A stretch of DNA of 64,000 bases, from assembly GCA_026874595.1 (NCBI GenBank), contig CM049309.1, positions 72,648,426 through 72,712,425 of the forward strand, written 5' to 3'. The DNA is from Sipunculus nudus (taxonomy: Eukaryota; Annelida; Sipuncula; Golfingiida; Sipunculidae). The stretch's first letter is position 1; the number at the start of each line of letters is the position of its first letter. The position numbers were made by a program, and so were the translations under genes. The notes beneath the pieces were generated by a model. That model was not told where the DNA came from, searched no databases, and saw only the letters and a program-made list of their open reading frames with translations. Positions 13,501-25,160 of the stretch are shown here, piece after piece.

Positions 13501-14269
13501 GCTTATTCCTGGCCCAGTACATACTTTGGTAAATTACTTTCATAAACAAACCTAAATACCTTCAACAAACCACTAGCCTATCCTTAAAGGACCTATATAT
13601 AGACCAGGCATGTTAAATATTCTTGAAATATATGATTTACTCCTCAAAATATAATGGTATCTGCCAAAGTTCCCTTCTAAAACTGTTTGATTACTCATGT
13701 CCACGATTTTGAAAAAAGCTGGCATCAGACATGATCAGTGGTTCAAAACATCAACCTAGCGCACATGCCCTCCTGATGATTCAAGACTTTCAAGCTTCAA
13801 ATCAGTGTTCTTCTTTATTGTTTTTCCTCTTTGTTTGAGAGTTATTCTTTATGCCCAAGATCGCACCTCTGGTTGAGTAGTGTTGTGGTAAACACTGGCA
13901 GGTAAATGCGGACTGTTCCTCAAACACAGAACCATAACAATGAATAAAACAGGTGAATTTGAGATACTAAGTCTGTGTGTACGGATGATTTTGCTGGAAA
14001 ATGTTGAATTCAGCAAATATTAACTGATCGTGTGAGCTCATACATATATATGTACCTTAAAAAAAGTTTGTATAATTCAAAAGGTTCTCCAAGTATGTCA
14101 GCTTGCCCAGTGGACATAATCAATACATTCTTGTGCTTCTCAGGGCAACCTGGCGCCCTCTGGCTGTGAGACAATGCAGAAGTTGCAAGAAAAGATGCAG
14201 ACAAAGGACCCGTTTTATAAACCCACATCTAAAACCCCCGACGAGGACCAGCTAAGTAAGCACCACTGA
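10420..14269 (+). CDS. LRRC71: LRRC71-like protein, C-terminal part (four exons)
   Basis: Leucine-rich repeat protein; LRRC71 is a conserved protein whose molecular role is poorly known. Exons are 10420-10511, 11549-11657, 12332-12453 and 14144-14269, giving about 149 residues to a TGA at 14267-14269. All three introns are GT-AG and the phases agree (0, 1, 0). In order the protein has a Lys/Thr-rich linker (KKSEKGKKAQK), the motif ELINPLM, a Gly-Lys-Leu segment and an LRR-type block, LISLNLAHNRITEAGL. A degenerate second repeat (RLAVHGNLAPSG) and an acidic, polar tail follow. From memory this matches the end of vertebrate LRRC71: basic linker, VNPLL, then LHLNLIRNRITEVG, and near the end a block of the form L-x-K-N-x-x-A-P. 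The N-terminal LRR exons were not found and are probably upstream of the window. A hAT-like relic lies about 190 bases downstream. Confidence 0.8.
11549..11657 (+). CDS. LRRC71: LRRC71-like exon (ELINPLM and start of LRR)
   Basis: Acceptor ttacag, donor gtgagt. The 109 nt encode PETPELINPLM and then NLTLISLNLA, the first strand of a leucine-rich repeat, and end one base into the next codon. Confidence 0.82.
12332..12453 (+). CDS. LRRC71: LRRC71-like exon (HNRITEAGL)
   Basis: Acceptor ttatttcag, donor gtaagt. Joining to the previous exon makes a His codon, giving LNLAHNRITEAGL, a good LRR consensus (LxLxxNxI). The exon ends with a second Leu-rich segment, GLMRLAVH. Confidence 0.83.
12850..13030 (+). 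repeat. hairpin-ended repeat, family D (5' part)
   Basis: A hairpin at 12850-12876 has arms beginning GTC and ending GAC, one mismatch and one bulge, and a CACA loop. A (GTCY)n tract follows at about 12890-12920, then text such as 'atcatgcaatttattcaa' that resembles the inner modules of related families. No 3' terminus was recognised. It lies in the last LRRC71 intron. Confidence 0.55.
14144..14269 (+). CDS. LRRC71: LRRC71-like terminal exon
   Basis: Acceptor tgcttctcag. The 41 codons start GNLAPSGCETMQKLQ, continue with a polar Lys/Asp/Pro-rich tail and end in TGA. Vertebrate LRRC71 ends with a comparable short acidic tail. Confidence 0.8.
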   Translation, partial: GNLAPSGCETMQKLQEKMQTKDPFYKPTSKTPDEDQLSKHH

Positions 14270-14461
14270 CCGGCGTGGCAGCTTCAGGTCACCTGCACTC
14301 GTGTTGATGCATGGTTTGTATTTGCTACGCTCACAACTAACACATTTGTATTAGCTTAAGTTTTTTTAACGCAAAGTGCATCATGTGGCTTGCTGTAGTT
14401 TGGTGTGTTATGGGATATTTTGTGTATAAAGGATGACACACACACGCACTGGCAGATTTGA

Positions 14462-14917
14462 GGGATCACATGAAACATCCAAAACACAGTTGTACCAGTA
14501 AGTAAACAACACAGAACTCTCATTTAAAATGGAATTTGAAGCCTAGAACTTGCATCAGGTGGTTAATTATCATCTGTTGAATATGTCAATGTAGTATTGT
14601 GCCAGAACAATGAAAGTAAAAGAGAGTATTTTGTACACTTAAAAACAAAGTTGAAAGTGCTAAGCTTGATTGCAACTTTTACCACCAGGGGGCAGCACCA
14701 TAGCCAGCATAAATGGCTGCTGTGTCCAATGGTGAACCAACTGCAACACAAAACACTCTCGTTTTACTTTCTTTCATATAATTATGATACAATATTGCAT
14801 AGATATATTCAACAGATTATTATTTGTCAATTACTTTTTGGCTTCAGATTTTCTGTTAAGTGGGTGTTGGTGGTATTCAGTCTTTTGTACCCTGTGTTCG
14901 TTTTGGGTGTTTCATGG
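14462..14917 (+). mobile_element. old hAT-like MITE copy
   Basis: About 455 bases similar to the well-defined element at 30182-30649: 'aattatcatctgttg.atatgt', a 'gggggcagca.cata' core, 'aaccaactgc', 'cagattatta' and a 3' 'tttgggtgttt'. The decayed terminal inverted repeat reads atgaaacatccaaaacacag on the left, with its complement near 14895-14917. No target duplication is recognisable, so the copy is old. It encodes no transposase. Confidence 0.65.
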
Positions 14918-15430
14918 AACCAGATATGAGGTGGTTGTTGTGGTTTGGAATGTTAAGCTAGATTTTTAATTGTTTATTGGTTTTGAAATTTGTGCAGATT
15001 TCACATAGATATTGATATAGAAAGGCTGATGGCTACTGCTTGTAGTTTACAAAATGTGGTGTTCATACAGACATAGATACAAATACTTATATAGCTACAG
15101 TTTATTATGGGCAGTGATAGTTAAAGTATTTCTCCATATTATAAACAACACTTTTCATCACAAATGGGAGTTCCCTTGCAGCATCATTATAGATATAATA
15201 TCAATACCCAGGCATTATGACTAATAAATGTCTGTATCTAAATGCTTCATCTGTATACTTTATCTAGACAAGGTTTCCACTGACTCCTTTAGTTCTTGTA
15301 TTTTCTGATAAAAAAATTGTCTCCTATAATATCCTATATTTTCCAGCTTTTTGACCATAATCTCCTACATTTCCCTATATTTTTACACTGCACAACCTTG
15401 TTCCCAATATAACTGTTATTATTGAATAAT

Positions 15431-16435
15431 TAGGGCCTGGCTTGACAAGCGGTGCCCTATAGTGATCACCGTGTCAGTCCGTCCTTCCGTCCATCCGTTC
15501 TTCCGTCAGTGACACTTTCTTTCGCATGCGATAACTCAACAACAACATACTACAGCTTTCCCAAATTCACAGGGATAATTTGTACCTATGAGGGCTCCAG
15601 ACCTATCGAATTACAGACTTGTGGAAATTCAAATATGGCCGCCACAGCCCAATCGCTGATTTTTCTTTCGAAAGTGATAATTCAACAACAATATACTGCA
15701 GCTTTCCTAAATTCACAGGGATGTTTGGTACCTATGAGAGCTCCAGACCTATTGAATAACAGACCTGTCTGAATTCCAATATGGCCTCCACAGCCCGATT
15801 ACTGATTTTCTTTTGTGTGCGATAACTCAACAACAACCTACGTCAGCTTTTCCGAATTCACAGGGATGATTGGTACCTATGAGGGCTCCAAACCTATTGA
15901 ATTACAGACCTGTTGGAATTCCAATATGGCTGCCACAGCCCAATTGCTAATTTTCTTTCATGTGCGATAACTCAACAACAACCTTCTGCAGCTTCCCAAA
16001 TTTCTTAGGGATGATTGGTACCTGAAAGGGCTCCAGACCCTTTGAATAACAGACCTGTTGGAATTTCAATATGGCTGCCCCTGTCCAATTGCTGATTATC
16101 TCTCATGCGTGGTAACTAAACAACAACATACATCAGCTTTTCCAAATTTACAGGGATCATTGGTCCTTATGAGGGCTCCAATCCAATTGAATTACAGACT
16201 TGCTCAAAATCAAATATGGCTAACAGACTACATTCGATGATTTTCTATTGCACACATTTTTTCAGACATATCTTCTTTAATCTAGTATGATTTTTTCCCT
16301 CTTGCATATTGATAAAAACCTGTTTCTGTTTGTGATATTTTTCAAATTTAACTTAATTTTTCATCCATATGTAAATTAGTCCAGCACTAGCAGAAACGCG
16401 GGGCCCTCTGAGGACCATTGTCCGACCACATCTAG
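15431..16435 (+). repeat. hairpin-ended modular repeat, family B
   Basis: A 5' hairpin at 15431-15459 pairs TAGGGC with GCCCTA and GCTT with AAGC around a GAC loop, with a symmetrical internal mismatch. A tract of GTCC/TTCC repeats follows. Five to six tandem units of about 150 bases come next, each with 'gataactcaacaacaa', 'cagctttcc.aattcacagg', 'gg.acctatgagggctcca' and 'aatatggc.gccacagccca'. The 3' end is GGGGCCCTC then CATCTAGTT, with CTAG at 16432-16435. The short frames inside are repeat translation. Confidence 0.75.
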
Positions 16436-17451
16436 TTGGTGTTTGAATATAATTTTGTAAATGCCGTACTTTATATACCGGTAATTGTGCAAATAAATGA
16501 TATATTCACACAATTACAGCAATCTAAACCATTTAAACAGACATTTAGATGCTTCTTGCAGAGCTGATGGTCATGGTTTGTAACCAAGTAAAACAGGATT
16601 GTTCAGTAAAAACTCTTATATTTATCCTATATTTTGCCTGAAATTCCTATAAAAGCCTACATTCTTGTCTTAGGTCATCCTATAAAATTTCTTTATTTTT
16701 TCAGGAGTGTAGTTGGAGCCCTGTCTATGTCAACACAAGTCAGAGTACTATATGATTTTTTTAAGTCAATACCCTAACTATGTGAAATCTGCAATTTAAT
16801 GTAAAAAAAAACAAGGACTTGCACATACCATTAGTTAATATTATGAAACTTTGGGTCATCCTCAGCCACAGAAATGTTTTAAAAATATCCATATTCAACA
16901 TTCATTCATCCATGTAAAGTTCAACAATACAACAACAGTATATGAATGAGTCTTTAAATATCACTGCCCCATGTGTATTCCATAGAAAGATACCTCTAAT
17001 TGCATTTCAAGTAATTGATCAGTATGGAAGTAAGGGTAACTGTTGATATGTCCTTAGAGTTTATGTGACAGTCAAACTTGTATAAAAAAGGGATTTAAAT
17101 GCATGTGATTTACGCTCCTTCATGACATTGAATGGTGCCAGTATTTTATTGTGTCTAAGAAAAACACAGTTGTATGGTTAGTGTACTATGAATACTGGAA
17201 CTTAGCATGGCCGTTTCCTGACCAAATAAAAACTGCTTTAGCTTTAAGAATGTATGATAAGAACTTCTTCAGAACATCAGCTTTCCTGCTCCCCATTTTT
17301 TGACACATACATATATGTTTGTTCTCTTCCAGGTACTGTTCATGATGGGTAGTGTTTGGTGGAGCCACTAGGGGGCACTACCGCATGGCACAACTGGGAT
17401 CAAATGACTAACTCCAGCAACCCTGTCCATCATTCCCAGGCACCAGTGCTG

Positions 17452-17453
<2 letters not shown>

Positions 17454-17526
<73 letters not shown>
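17454..17526. repeat. (TA)n microsatellite
   Basis: More than 70 bases of uninterrupted TA. Confidence 0.95.
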
Positions 17527-17528
<2 letters not shown>

Positions 17529-18735
17529 ATAAAAAAAACATTGTTATCCAACTCACAGAAGGCACAGTCTTTTGCCAAATGGAGATAGGACTGAGCATTC
17601 TGCTTTATTTAATCATTTACATATCTTTCATATCATAATGTGAAGGTGTTTCACATAGATATACAGGCATATTCACGAACAAACCTGCAAATATACATAT
17701 ATTTTCAAACACAAACCCATATACAACTAGTATATGACATGTGCATATAAACCCACATATTTAAACTGACCAGCTACACATTTCCATATACAAATCTCTA
17801 AATGCAGTTATATGCATGATATGTTCACAGATGTTAATACACATACCAACAAACACATGTAAATGTACATGTACATATATGCCCAGAAAAGTGTTTTTCA
17901 CAAAACAAACAAAACCATGCATCTTTACAAACATAATCAGTGACATGCAAGTTTGTATATATTGATGTTTATGATTTTAATTCCACTGGTGCCAAATTGT
18001 ATGAGATGAGATCAAATCATGCTGCTGTCTGAACAGCTGAAGTCCTTGAAAATGTGTTTACAAGAAAACAAACTGTGATAAGAACCATGTTAAAGATACA
18101 AATAATGTTACAGTCACAAAAACAAGTTAAAATATGAATTATTTACACCTGGAACAAATCTTGGAGATATGTAGCATCCGGTTCCTTCAGGTTTTTGTGT
18201 GTGTGTGTGTGTATGTGTATATGATTGTATAAAGCTGTGTTCGAAAACTATATCACCCACAAGAAATGTGAAATTGTATGTTTAAACTAAAAATATGAAG
18301 CAAAGCAGTATTAACCATATACTTAAAGGACTGGCATGCATGTGTAAAAGTTAAAAATAAAATTTGTTTTACATGTATGTGGCTCTTGTTTTGTAAATAC
18401 TCTTACATCGGATTCAGATGTACTCCTCTGAAAATCATAAGCCTAGAGCTACAGAGTGAGAGGGGAACTTGTAGTTTGCTTACTAATTCTTGGGGAAAAT
18501 GGGCCTGGACAGCATGCACTTGCACAATTTAAAGAAATAAAACCACTGGTTGACTGAAATAAAATTTAGATTCCAAACCTTCAAATGATCAAACTGCAAT
18601 ATTATTACCTAAGCTGAACATGAAATTAAAACATACATACCAAGCTAGGAAGAATTGACTGCTGTTTAAAATGGGGATACCCACTGGATGTAATTGGCAC
18701 GGCCAAAAGTCTAACATCCAGCGGTTCTCAGATGC

Positions 18736-18755
18736 TGGGGGGGGGGGGGGGGGGG
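18736..18755. repeat. poly-G run
   Basis: About 20 consecutive G. Similar G or C runs lie near 1647, 4748, 4901, 9067, 20757, 21331, 25350, 40230, 52954 and 62936. Confidence 0.85.
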
Positions 18756-18770
18756 TCAGCACTGAAGCCG

Positions 18771-19396
18771 CCCCCAGCAATCAACTCCACTCTCTGATGG
18801 AAAGAGGGAAAAAATTTGAGTACAGCTATTTTAATACTAGCTGCAGAAAGCAGGGTAAACCCACTGCCTTGTTATTGGCTAAAGTGGTCAGGGCCCCCGT
18901 GAACTGACAGATGCACTATAGTGGAAAACTTTGCTATAGCAGTCCTAATAATTAGCCTTTAGGAGAGGAGGATTTGTTGTTTGTTGGTTTGTTGTATGGT
19001 CAAAACATGACTGGTATTCTGTGTATAGGCTGAAAGCCGGCTGCCAACCCAAACTACCACTTAGGAAGGGGTGGTAGGATTATCCCCCAGCAATCAACTC
19101 CACTCTCTGATGGAAAGAGGGAAAAAATTTGAGTACAGCTATTTTAATACTAGCTGCAGAAAGCAGGGTAAACCCACTGCCTTGTTATTGGCTAAAGTGG
19201 TCAGGGCCCCCGTGAACTGACAGATGCACTATAGTGGAAAACTTTGCTATAGCAGTCCTAATAATTAGCCTTTAGGAGAGGAGGATTTGTTGTTTGTTGG
19301 TTTGTTGTATGGTCAAAACATGACTGGTATTCTGTGTATAGGCTGAAAGCCGGCTGCCAACCCAAACTACCACTTAGGAAGGGGTGGTAGGATTAT
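18771..19396 (+). repeat. perfect 313-bp tandem duplication
   Basis: The segment 18771-19083 is repeated at 19084-19396, with the join at a cccccag motif. Reading both copies base by base I saw no difference. The lack of divergence implies a very recent duplication or an assembly artefact. Confidence 0.9.
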
Positions 19397-20780
19397 CCAA
19401 TGCTCTGTATCCCCAACTGCAGGTAGGGAGTGTACTCTTCCCACACAGTACTACCTTGGATGAAGGACTTTGCAGACTGATAGTTGTTTTGAAAGTTCAG
19501 GGCAGCTGTAATTTATTAGACATTCAAATAATAAAAGACATTCAAAATGACATCATATGATATGAAAGCATACAGAAGGATATAATTGACAGATGAAGTT
19601 TCATTAGCTGTGCAGTTCCATGAAAGTCCAAAAGGTGGCGCCACAGACCGCCTTTGCAAAGAACCTGTTAATAAAAATGTTCACACAATAATGTGCATTA
19701 TTATCAAAATTTAGCTGCTCAGTGTTGGTAACCGCATGTATTACTCGTGTCGGGATGTTGCAACAAAACGAGCGAGTGTAGTCTTTTGGTGTGTCAGCAT
19801 GGCTTGTTGCTTGATAGAAGGAGGTGGTATGTCCATACAAGAATGGAACATCTGAAATGAAAACAGCAGCAGCAGTATCTGTCCGTATAATACAAGTGTC
19901 CTTCCTGCACCCGCAACCTTTACATGAATATTCAAGAAAATAAAATTCTACACAAAGGATACTGATAAGCAACCCCTTGGTAAATCATTACAATAAGCAA
20001 TTTATCAAGGATTTCATCTACATATGTAAAAAACTAAACGTAACTCTAGATAAATGAAGGGACCCTCCAGTAGGATTCCGTGGGGGCATAATCTGGGGTC
20101 TGTTTATTTTCGTTTTATACGGAGTAAAAAAAACTAGGGGTAATTATGGCCCCAATATTTTGTATAGCCCGAAGACAGGTGGACGAAAGCAACCACCATA
20201 TCAGATTAAATTAACAATATTTTTTGTGTGTGCCATGTCTGGCCTCGCACCTTGGACCGTATTTATTCGAAACTCCGACTGGCCAACATATGCCCGCTCA
20301 CTGGGCTTAAATATTTTGACCATTGGTCAACTGATCCAGCGAGATTCACTCGCAAACTGTATCATCAGATAAGCAGTGTTCATATGTATGTGCATTACGC
20401 TCGGGTAAGCTTTTCATAAACAGTATTTTTTTTTCTGTGCCGTCTTGCCTCACAATTTAAACTGTATTTATTGTAGGCCCGCACGGCCAAAATATGCCCT
20501 CTCACTGGGCTAAAATACGTGCAACAAATCAAGTATTGACCAAGTAACAGCTAGATGTCTTGCTCAATATAAGATCAGCTTGGATAATTACAGGTGAACT
20601 TCAGCATAGTTCTACGTGAAACAATAAAACAATACTACAAAATTATTCAACAACCTCACAGTAGTTTAAACACTTTAAGGAAAGTCTACGTGTAGTATAC
20701 AACACCTATATATCCCCCCCACTTTTTGGCAAGGGGGGGATGGTCAATGTTATCATCCCCCCCCCCCCCACTTTTGAGAG

Positions 20781-20782
<2 letters not shown>

Positions 20783-20822
<40 letters not shown>

Positions 20823-20977
20823 TATTGTAAATGAAATATAGATTTTAATAAAATATAGACATGCTCCATTTATGAATTTACTGTGAAATATTATATTGAA
20901 ATATATTTGAAATCACTTTAAGTATATATATATATTATATATATATATATTTGAAACGTTTCATACAGGCGCCAAAA

Positions 20978-21021
<44 letters not shown>
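20783..21021. repeat. (AT)n microsatellite cluster
   Basis: Three AT/TA tracts at about 20783-20816, 20922-20952 and 20981-21021, with C- and G-rich runs on either side. No coding signal. Confidence 0.85.
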
Positions 21022-21024
<3 letters not shown>

Positions 21025-21135
21025 GGGGGAGGGGGTGTCGGCGAGTCATCCCCCCCCCTCCCGCACCCTGGAAGAAAAATTGACGCCACTGGTTGTTTAT
21101 ATAACACAAGAAGTATGTATAAATACAATATTTAA

Positions 21136-21181
21136 AGAAGATATCCGAGTTAATTACCCATTCATTAGGGGATATCTTCTC
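21136..21181. repeat. inverted repeat, 11-bp arms
   Basis: AGAAGATATCC and GGATATCTTCT flank about 24 bases. It could be a stem-loop or the end of a degraded foldback element. Confidence 0.6.
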
Positions 21182-23428
21182 TTTCTAATATCTCTTGCTT
21201 AAAGCCCACCAGGACAAATGCAGCCTTTTAACCAGTTTTCCGGGCTTCATTGGAAATATTTCCTTGGCCAGGAGCCTTGTCTTTTTATAGGCATACCACC
21301 TTGTATCTGGTGATGTGGCCAAAATTGATGTCGGGGGGGGGGGGGTAGTTGAGGGACAGAAAATCCCCATTTTTTTTGTGAAAGGTGCCTTAAAATGTCC
21401 TCTTTACATTGCATAATTATTAACTTTTTCTTTATATATCCTCCCCTTGTATCTGTAATTACAATAGCAAAACAGCCCTAGATTTTATTCATATAGGTTA
21501 AATAAAAACAAATATTTATATTTTACATAGTTAATTATTTATTTATGCATCAACCGTTACCCCAGTGTTAGCGCCCCCTGTTTTCGAATTCCTAGTTCGG
21601 CCACTGAGTGTAGTTGTCATTAAATATTATTTCTATGAGCCTGCTAGGTCTAACTATGATTTCGATTAGCTTAATAGGTCTATGTGCATTGCAGAAATTA
21701 TACTCAGAACCCGTCCATCAAAAAGCATACACTCTTTCACTTGTACAGTATTAGCAACTTCAAAACGCCATTCAGAGCGATTCTAACCGCAGCCGCAACG
21801 CCATCGCACCTGGCAAAAATCGCGTCAATCGAAATGGTCCATTCGCGCAGCAGTTCCGTGCGGTCACCGCGCCGAAAGCCCGCGCTAATAGAAAGGCAGC
21901 CTTATCAATGAAACAAATTTCTGTCAATTTATCCAGTAAAGACATGACATTATAACAAGATAATGAAATAAGTCCGTATGAGCAGAACAGATGATCTTCA
22001 GCTGCACCTGATATACTATCGAAGGCCAAATCACAAATATAGGTCACAGTGTCCTAATTAATTGTGAACAAGGAGAGTTTACAAGAATCTATCTGCAAGT
22101 TTGAACATCCTACACCAATGGTTACTATTTGTGCCCTTCTAAGCATATCTCTGATAGCTGGAGTTAGTCAGCCTCAACAAGAGACCAGCGGGTCTTGCAT
22201 TCAATCTGTACAAAGCTCAGTGACTATAAGTAACAGTGAAATTATACAGTGAAATTAAAAATATAATTTCAGCTTTAGTGTAACATAGGTGGTCCCATCT
22301 GTGAATATCTGCGCTACATTCAGATTTGACATTTGGGTCGCGGACGGAAGGTCGGCATTTATAGGGGCGCTCACAGCAGCTTACATACACAATTTACGTG
22401 ATCAATATATGGTGATGGACATTGCATTTTTATATTAGGCCTAAATACAGAAATCGTCATATATTACAACAAATGAAACAGAAAGTTCTTTAAAGTTTAC
22501 TCTATAAGGAATAGTTCATGTTCGCAAAAAAGGCATAAATGTTTATATTTTTTACTTGAGTAGGAAGAAAGTAAAAGAATCATTTGGACTAACTGAGACA
22601 ATGACACATTGGTACATCATTGACGTAATCAACGTGCCCTTAAAATCTTGTGCCCTTTGTCCCAGTAGAGATAGACGCAACCAACGTGCCCTTAAAATCT
22701 GGTGCTCTAAATTTGTCCCAGCAGAGAATGCGTAACACGCATAACGTTTTGTATATTAACTCCAGAAAACTTGTTGTCACAATTTGTTATATGCGAAATT
22801 TACAGTTCCATAACGACAGTCTTCAAATATATGTATAATTCATTTAAATTCATATTAAAAAATGGAATATTGACAAACGGCCGGGCGGATGCCGGACAAA
22901 AAAAAACATTCCTAAAGCTCAGGTTGTAAGACATGCATGTTAAATTATACAACACGTCATTGAAGATGAGATAGTTGTTACAGATATATTTAGATTAGAT
23001 AAATGTTATTAACTTTTATTTTATCCAAATGATGGGACAATATACAAGTGATTTTAGGAGGAAGAGTTCCGTACTTTTTAAGGTCCATCGTAACACCCAA
23101 CACCCCAAATACAAGCTTGGGTCCCTCCCCTATTTACACGATTAAGAAACTATCTTCAAAAGGGCGCTTTCAAGAAGTTCATTCAATGACCGCTAGATGG
23201 CAGCTGAACTCAATCTGACTCTGGCACTCCTAACTATGGCCAGATACAGGATAAATTATAACATGTGTTAGCAAAATAAAATAACTTATTTTCAGAGAGT
23301 AATAATTAAATGTAACTTTTAAATTTTCAGCAAAGCCATGAACCCACCGAGCAATTATTTCTGTAATGACTCCGTTCCATTGTTTTACGTATTTCACAAA
23401 TCAAAATGCGACTGCCCCTTGACCCCAA
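21182..23428. other. intergenic stretch with a CpG-rich patch
   Basis: No gene was recognised. CpG is dense at about 21778-21895, unlike the surrounding sequence. A short direct repeat with 'aacgtgcccttaaaatct' occurs at about 22630 and 22683. A 91-codon minus frame over 21772-22047 gives no recognised protein. Confidence 0.4.
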
Positions 23429-23461
23429 TTGTAATAATAATAATAATAATAATAATAATAG
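23427..23461 (-). repeat. (ATT)n tail of the LINE
   Basis: An AAT/ATT trinucleotide run sits just beyond the reverse-transcriptase remnant, as expected for the microsatellite-like 3' tail of CR1/Jockey-type retrotransposons. Confidence 0.75.
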
Positions 23462-25160
23462 TTTATTAAGCCTTCAGAAGAAAAGTACATGACCATAAAA
23501 CACAACAAAATATAAAGTAATAAGAACAGTAAAACCACAGATAAGACACAGTATTATACATAAAATCAATATATTAAAATGGCGTCAGAAGCATGTTTAA
23601 GATATTTTTATTATAAGGGGCGTGGCTGACCAATAACTGCCGAACGGTATCTGACATTCCATCTTTGACATCATATTTCAATTCCTTTTTTTACCCTTTG
23701 CTTGTACTCCTTATCAAAAATATATTTGAGAAAACATATACCATATTTCAAACACGTTTCTTTTGATCTTGCAATGAGATCAGAATGACCACTCAGTTTG
23801 CCACAAGCATGTATATTCAGTAAATATGTATAAAAAGGCCTGGCGCGAGAGTTATTACTAAAGATGGCGCATGTTAAATCAAGACCATTCAATTCAACTG
23901 TTTTTTGTATCCTACATACATTCAGTGCTTTCAAAATGGGAGAACTTTTGCAATATTTAAATAAACCAATACCGACCTTTAGTAGTTGTGACTGTAACTT
24001 TTCCGTTTTCGTTAAAGATTGTTTACTGACATATATGGCACTGGTGCCATATGTCAGCACAGGCCTAATAGCTGTTTTCCACACATATGATAAAGAATCA
24101 ACATCGCTTACAAAATTTGAGAAACCAGCTCCTTGAAGAGAATAAAATGCCCTCCTGCATGCATTTATGCGGTCATCGATATGCTCCTTAGGATTAGAAT
24201 TTGACAAAATAACACCAAGATATCTCACACTTTTGCATTACTTTAGCTTAACACCATCAAGTCGCCATTCAGGGTGAGGTTCTAGTGTACACTGCCCAAA
24301 AATGACACACTCGTTTTTTTGTGGATTAAACCTAAGACCATGTTGTGTTATATACGCATCAGCTAAATCAATCATCTTTTGTAAACCAGAGGCAGTCAAA
24401 CTTGCTAACATGAGATCGTCAGCATAACAGAATACATTGTAAGATACATTATTAATCTTTATGCCACCTGTAAAATTCGATAATGCGTTGATCAAATCCT
24501 GATAGAATAAATTAAAGAGAAAAGGGGAGGTTCGTCCTCCCTGACGTGTGCCCTTGGTAATTTTTATTGCCTCACTCAGCTGTGAACCCCATTTAATTTG
24601 AACTGTTATTGATTTATACCAGTTCACAATCAGTACCCAGCAGTGATCAGGTATAACATTCATAGCTTTCTTAAACAAAATAGCATGTGATACAGCATCA
24701 AACGCACCCTCTGCATCTAATGAACATGTATATAGAGGGGAGAACCACGCTTGGAACAATACGTTATGACATCATTAGCTAGGGAGGAGGCCATATTCGT
24801 ACCTCTCCCTGCAACGAATCCGAATTGCAAATCACTAGATTCGTGGAATCCAGACACATCCAGTATATATAATTCCATAATTTTTTATATCATACACGAG
24901 ATTGTAATAGGTCGATAATTTCTTGGTATAGTAGGATCTAGTGTTGTTTTTTAAAGTAAAAGTACCAATAACCCTTGATAAAAACAACCTGGCACAACGC
25001 AATATCTGATACACAGAGTAAACATTGTACTAAGATAATTAATAATTCTAGATTGAATAGCATGCTTAAAATGTCCAGATACAATACCATCCCTACCTGG
25101 CGAGCATCCAGATTTAAGTTTTTTAATGTAACTAATTAATCATAGATTCAGTTATAACTT
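23430..25160 (-). pseudogene. broken non-LTR retrotransposon, reverse transcriptase and 3' end
   Basis: Read on the minus strand from about 25150 down, a reverse transcriptase appears in order. It shows a fingers segment (SGCSPGRDGI), PRNYRPITIS, the block DAEGAFDAVSHAI, the motif KGTRQGG and the catalytic motif FCYADDL at about 24410-24430. NPQKNECVIFG and then RYLGVILSNS with a connection region end near 23671. Breaks are in-frame stops near 24950, 24890 and 24238-24240, and a frameshift near 24732 that looks like an extra TA. The 5' half (ORF1, endonuclease) is absent, as in 5'-truncated insertions. The 3' end on this strand is the (ATT)n tract at 23427-23461. The motifs suggest the Jockey/CR1 side of non-LTR elements; the exact clade is not determined. 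It is not a host gene. Confidence 0.85.

Larger units (their letters stand above)
16436..18770. other. intergenic stretch, simple repeats
   Basis: No gene was recognised. It holds the long (TA)n at 17454-17526, a (GT)n tract near 18196-18220 and the G run at 18736-18755. A 40-70 residue frame on the minus strand here is only the TA repeat read as Ile-Tyr. Confidence 0.4.

Noticed and set aside
17368-17598. Minus-strand frame with a long Ile-Tyr run; also 20918-21109
   Set aside because: Translation of TA microsatellites.
19604-19972. 122-codon minus-strand frame
   Set aside because: Longest frame in its region but Cys/Phe-rich with no known motif. A length of 122 codons can arise by chance in 64 kb.
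20160-20540. Possible tRNA-derived SINE (a box B-like ttcgaaactcc at about 20268)
   Set aside because: No matching A box at the right spacing. Only two diverged copies of 'actggccaacatatgcccgctcactgggct'-like text are seen, so it was not called.
21772-22047. 91-codon minus-strand frame over the CpG-rich patch
   Set aside because: No recognised domain, no splice support, and a plus-strand frame overlaps it.
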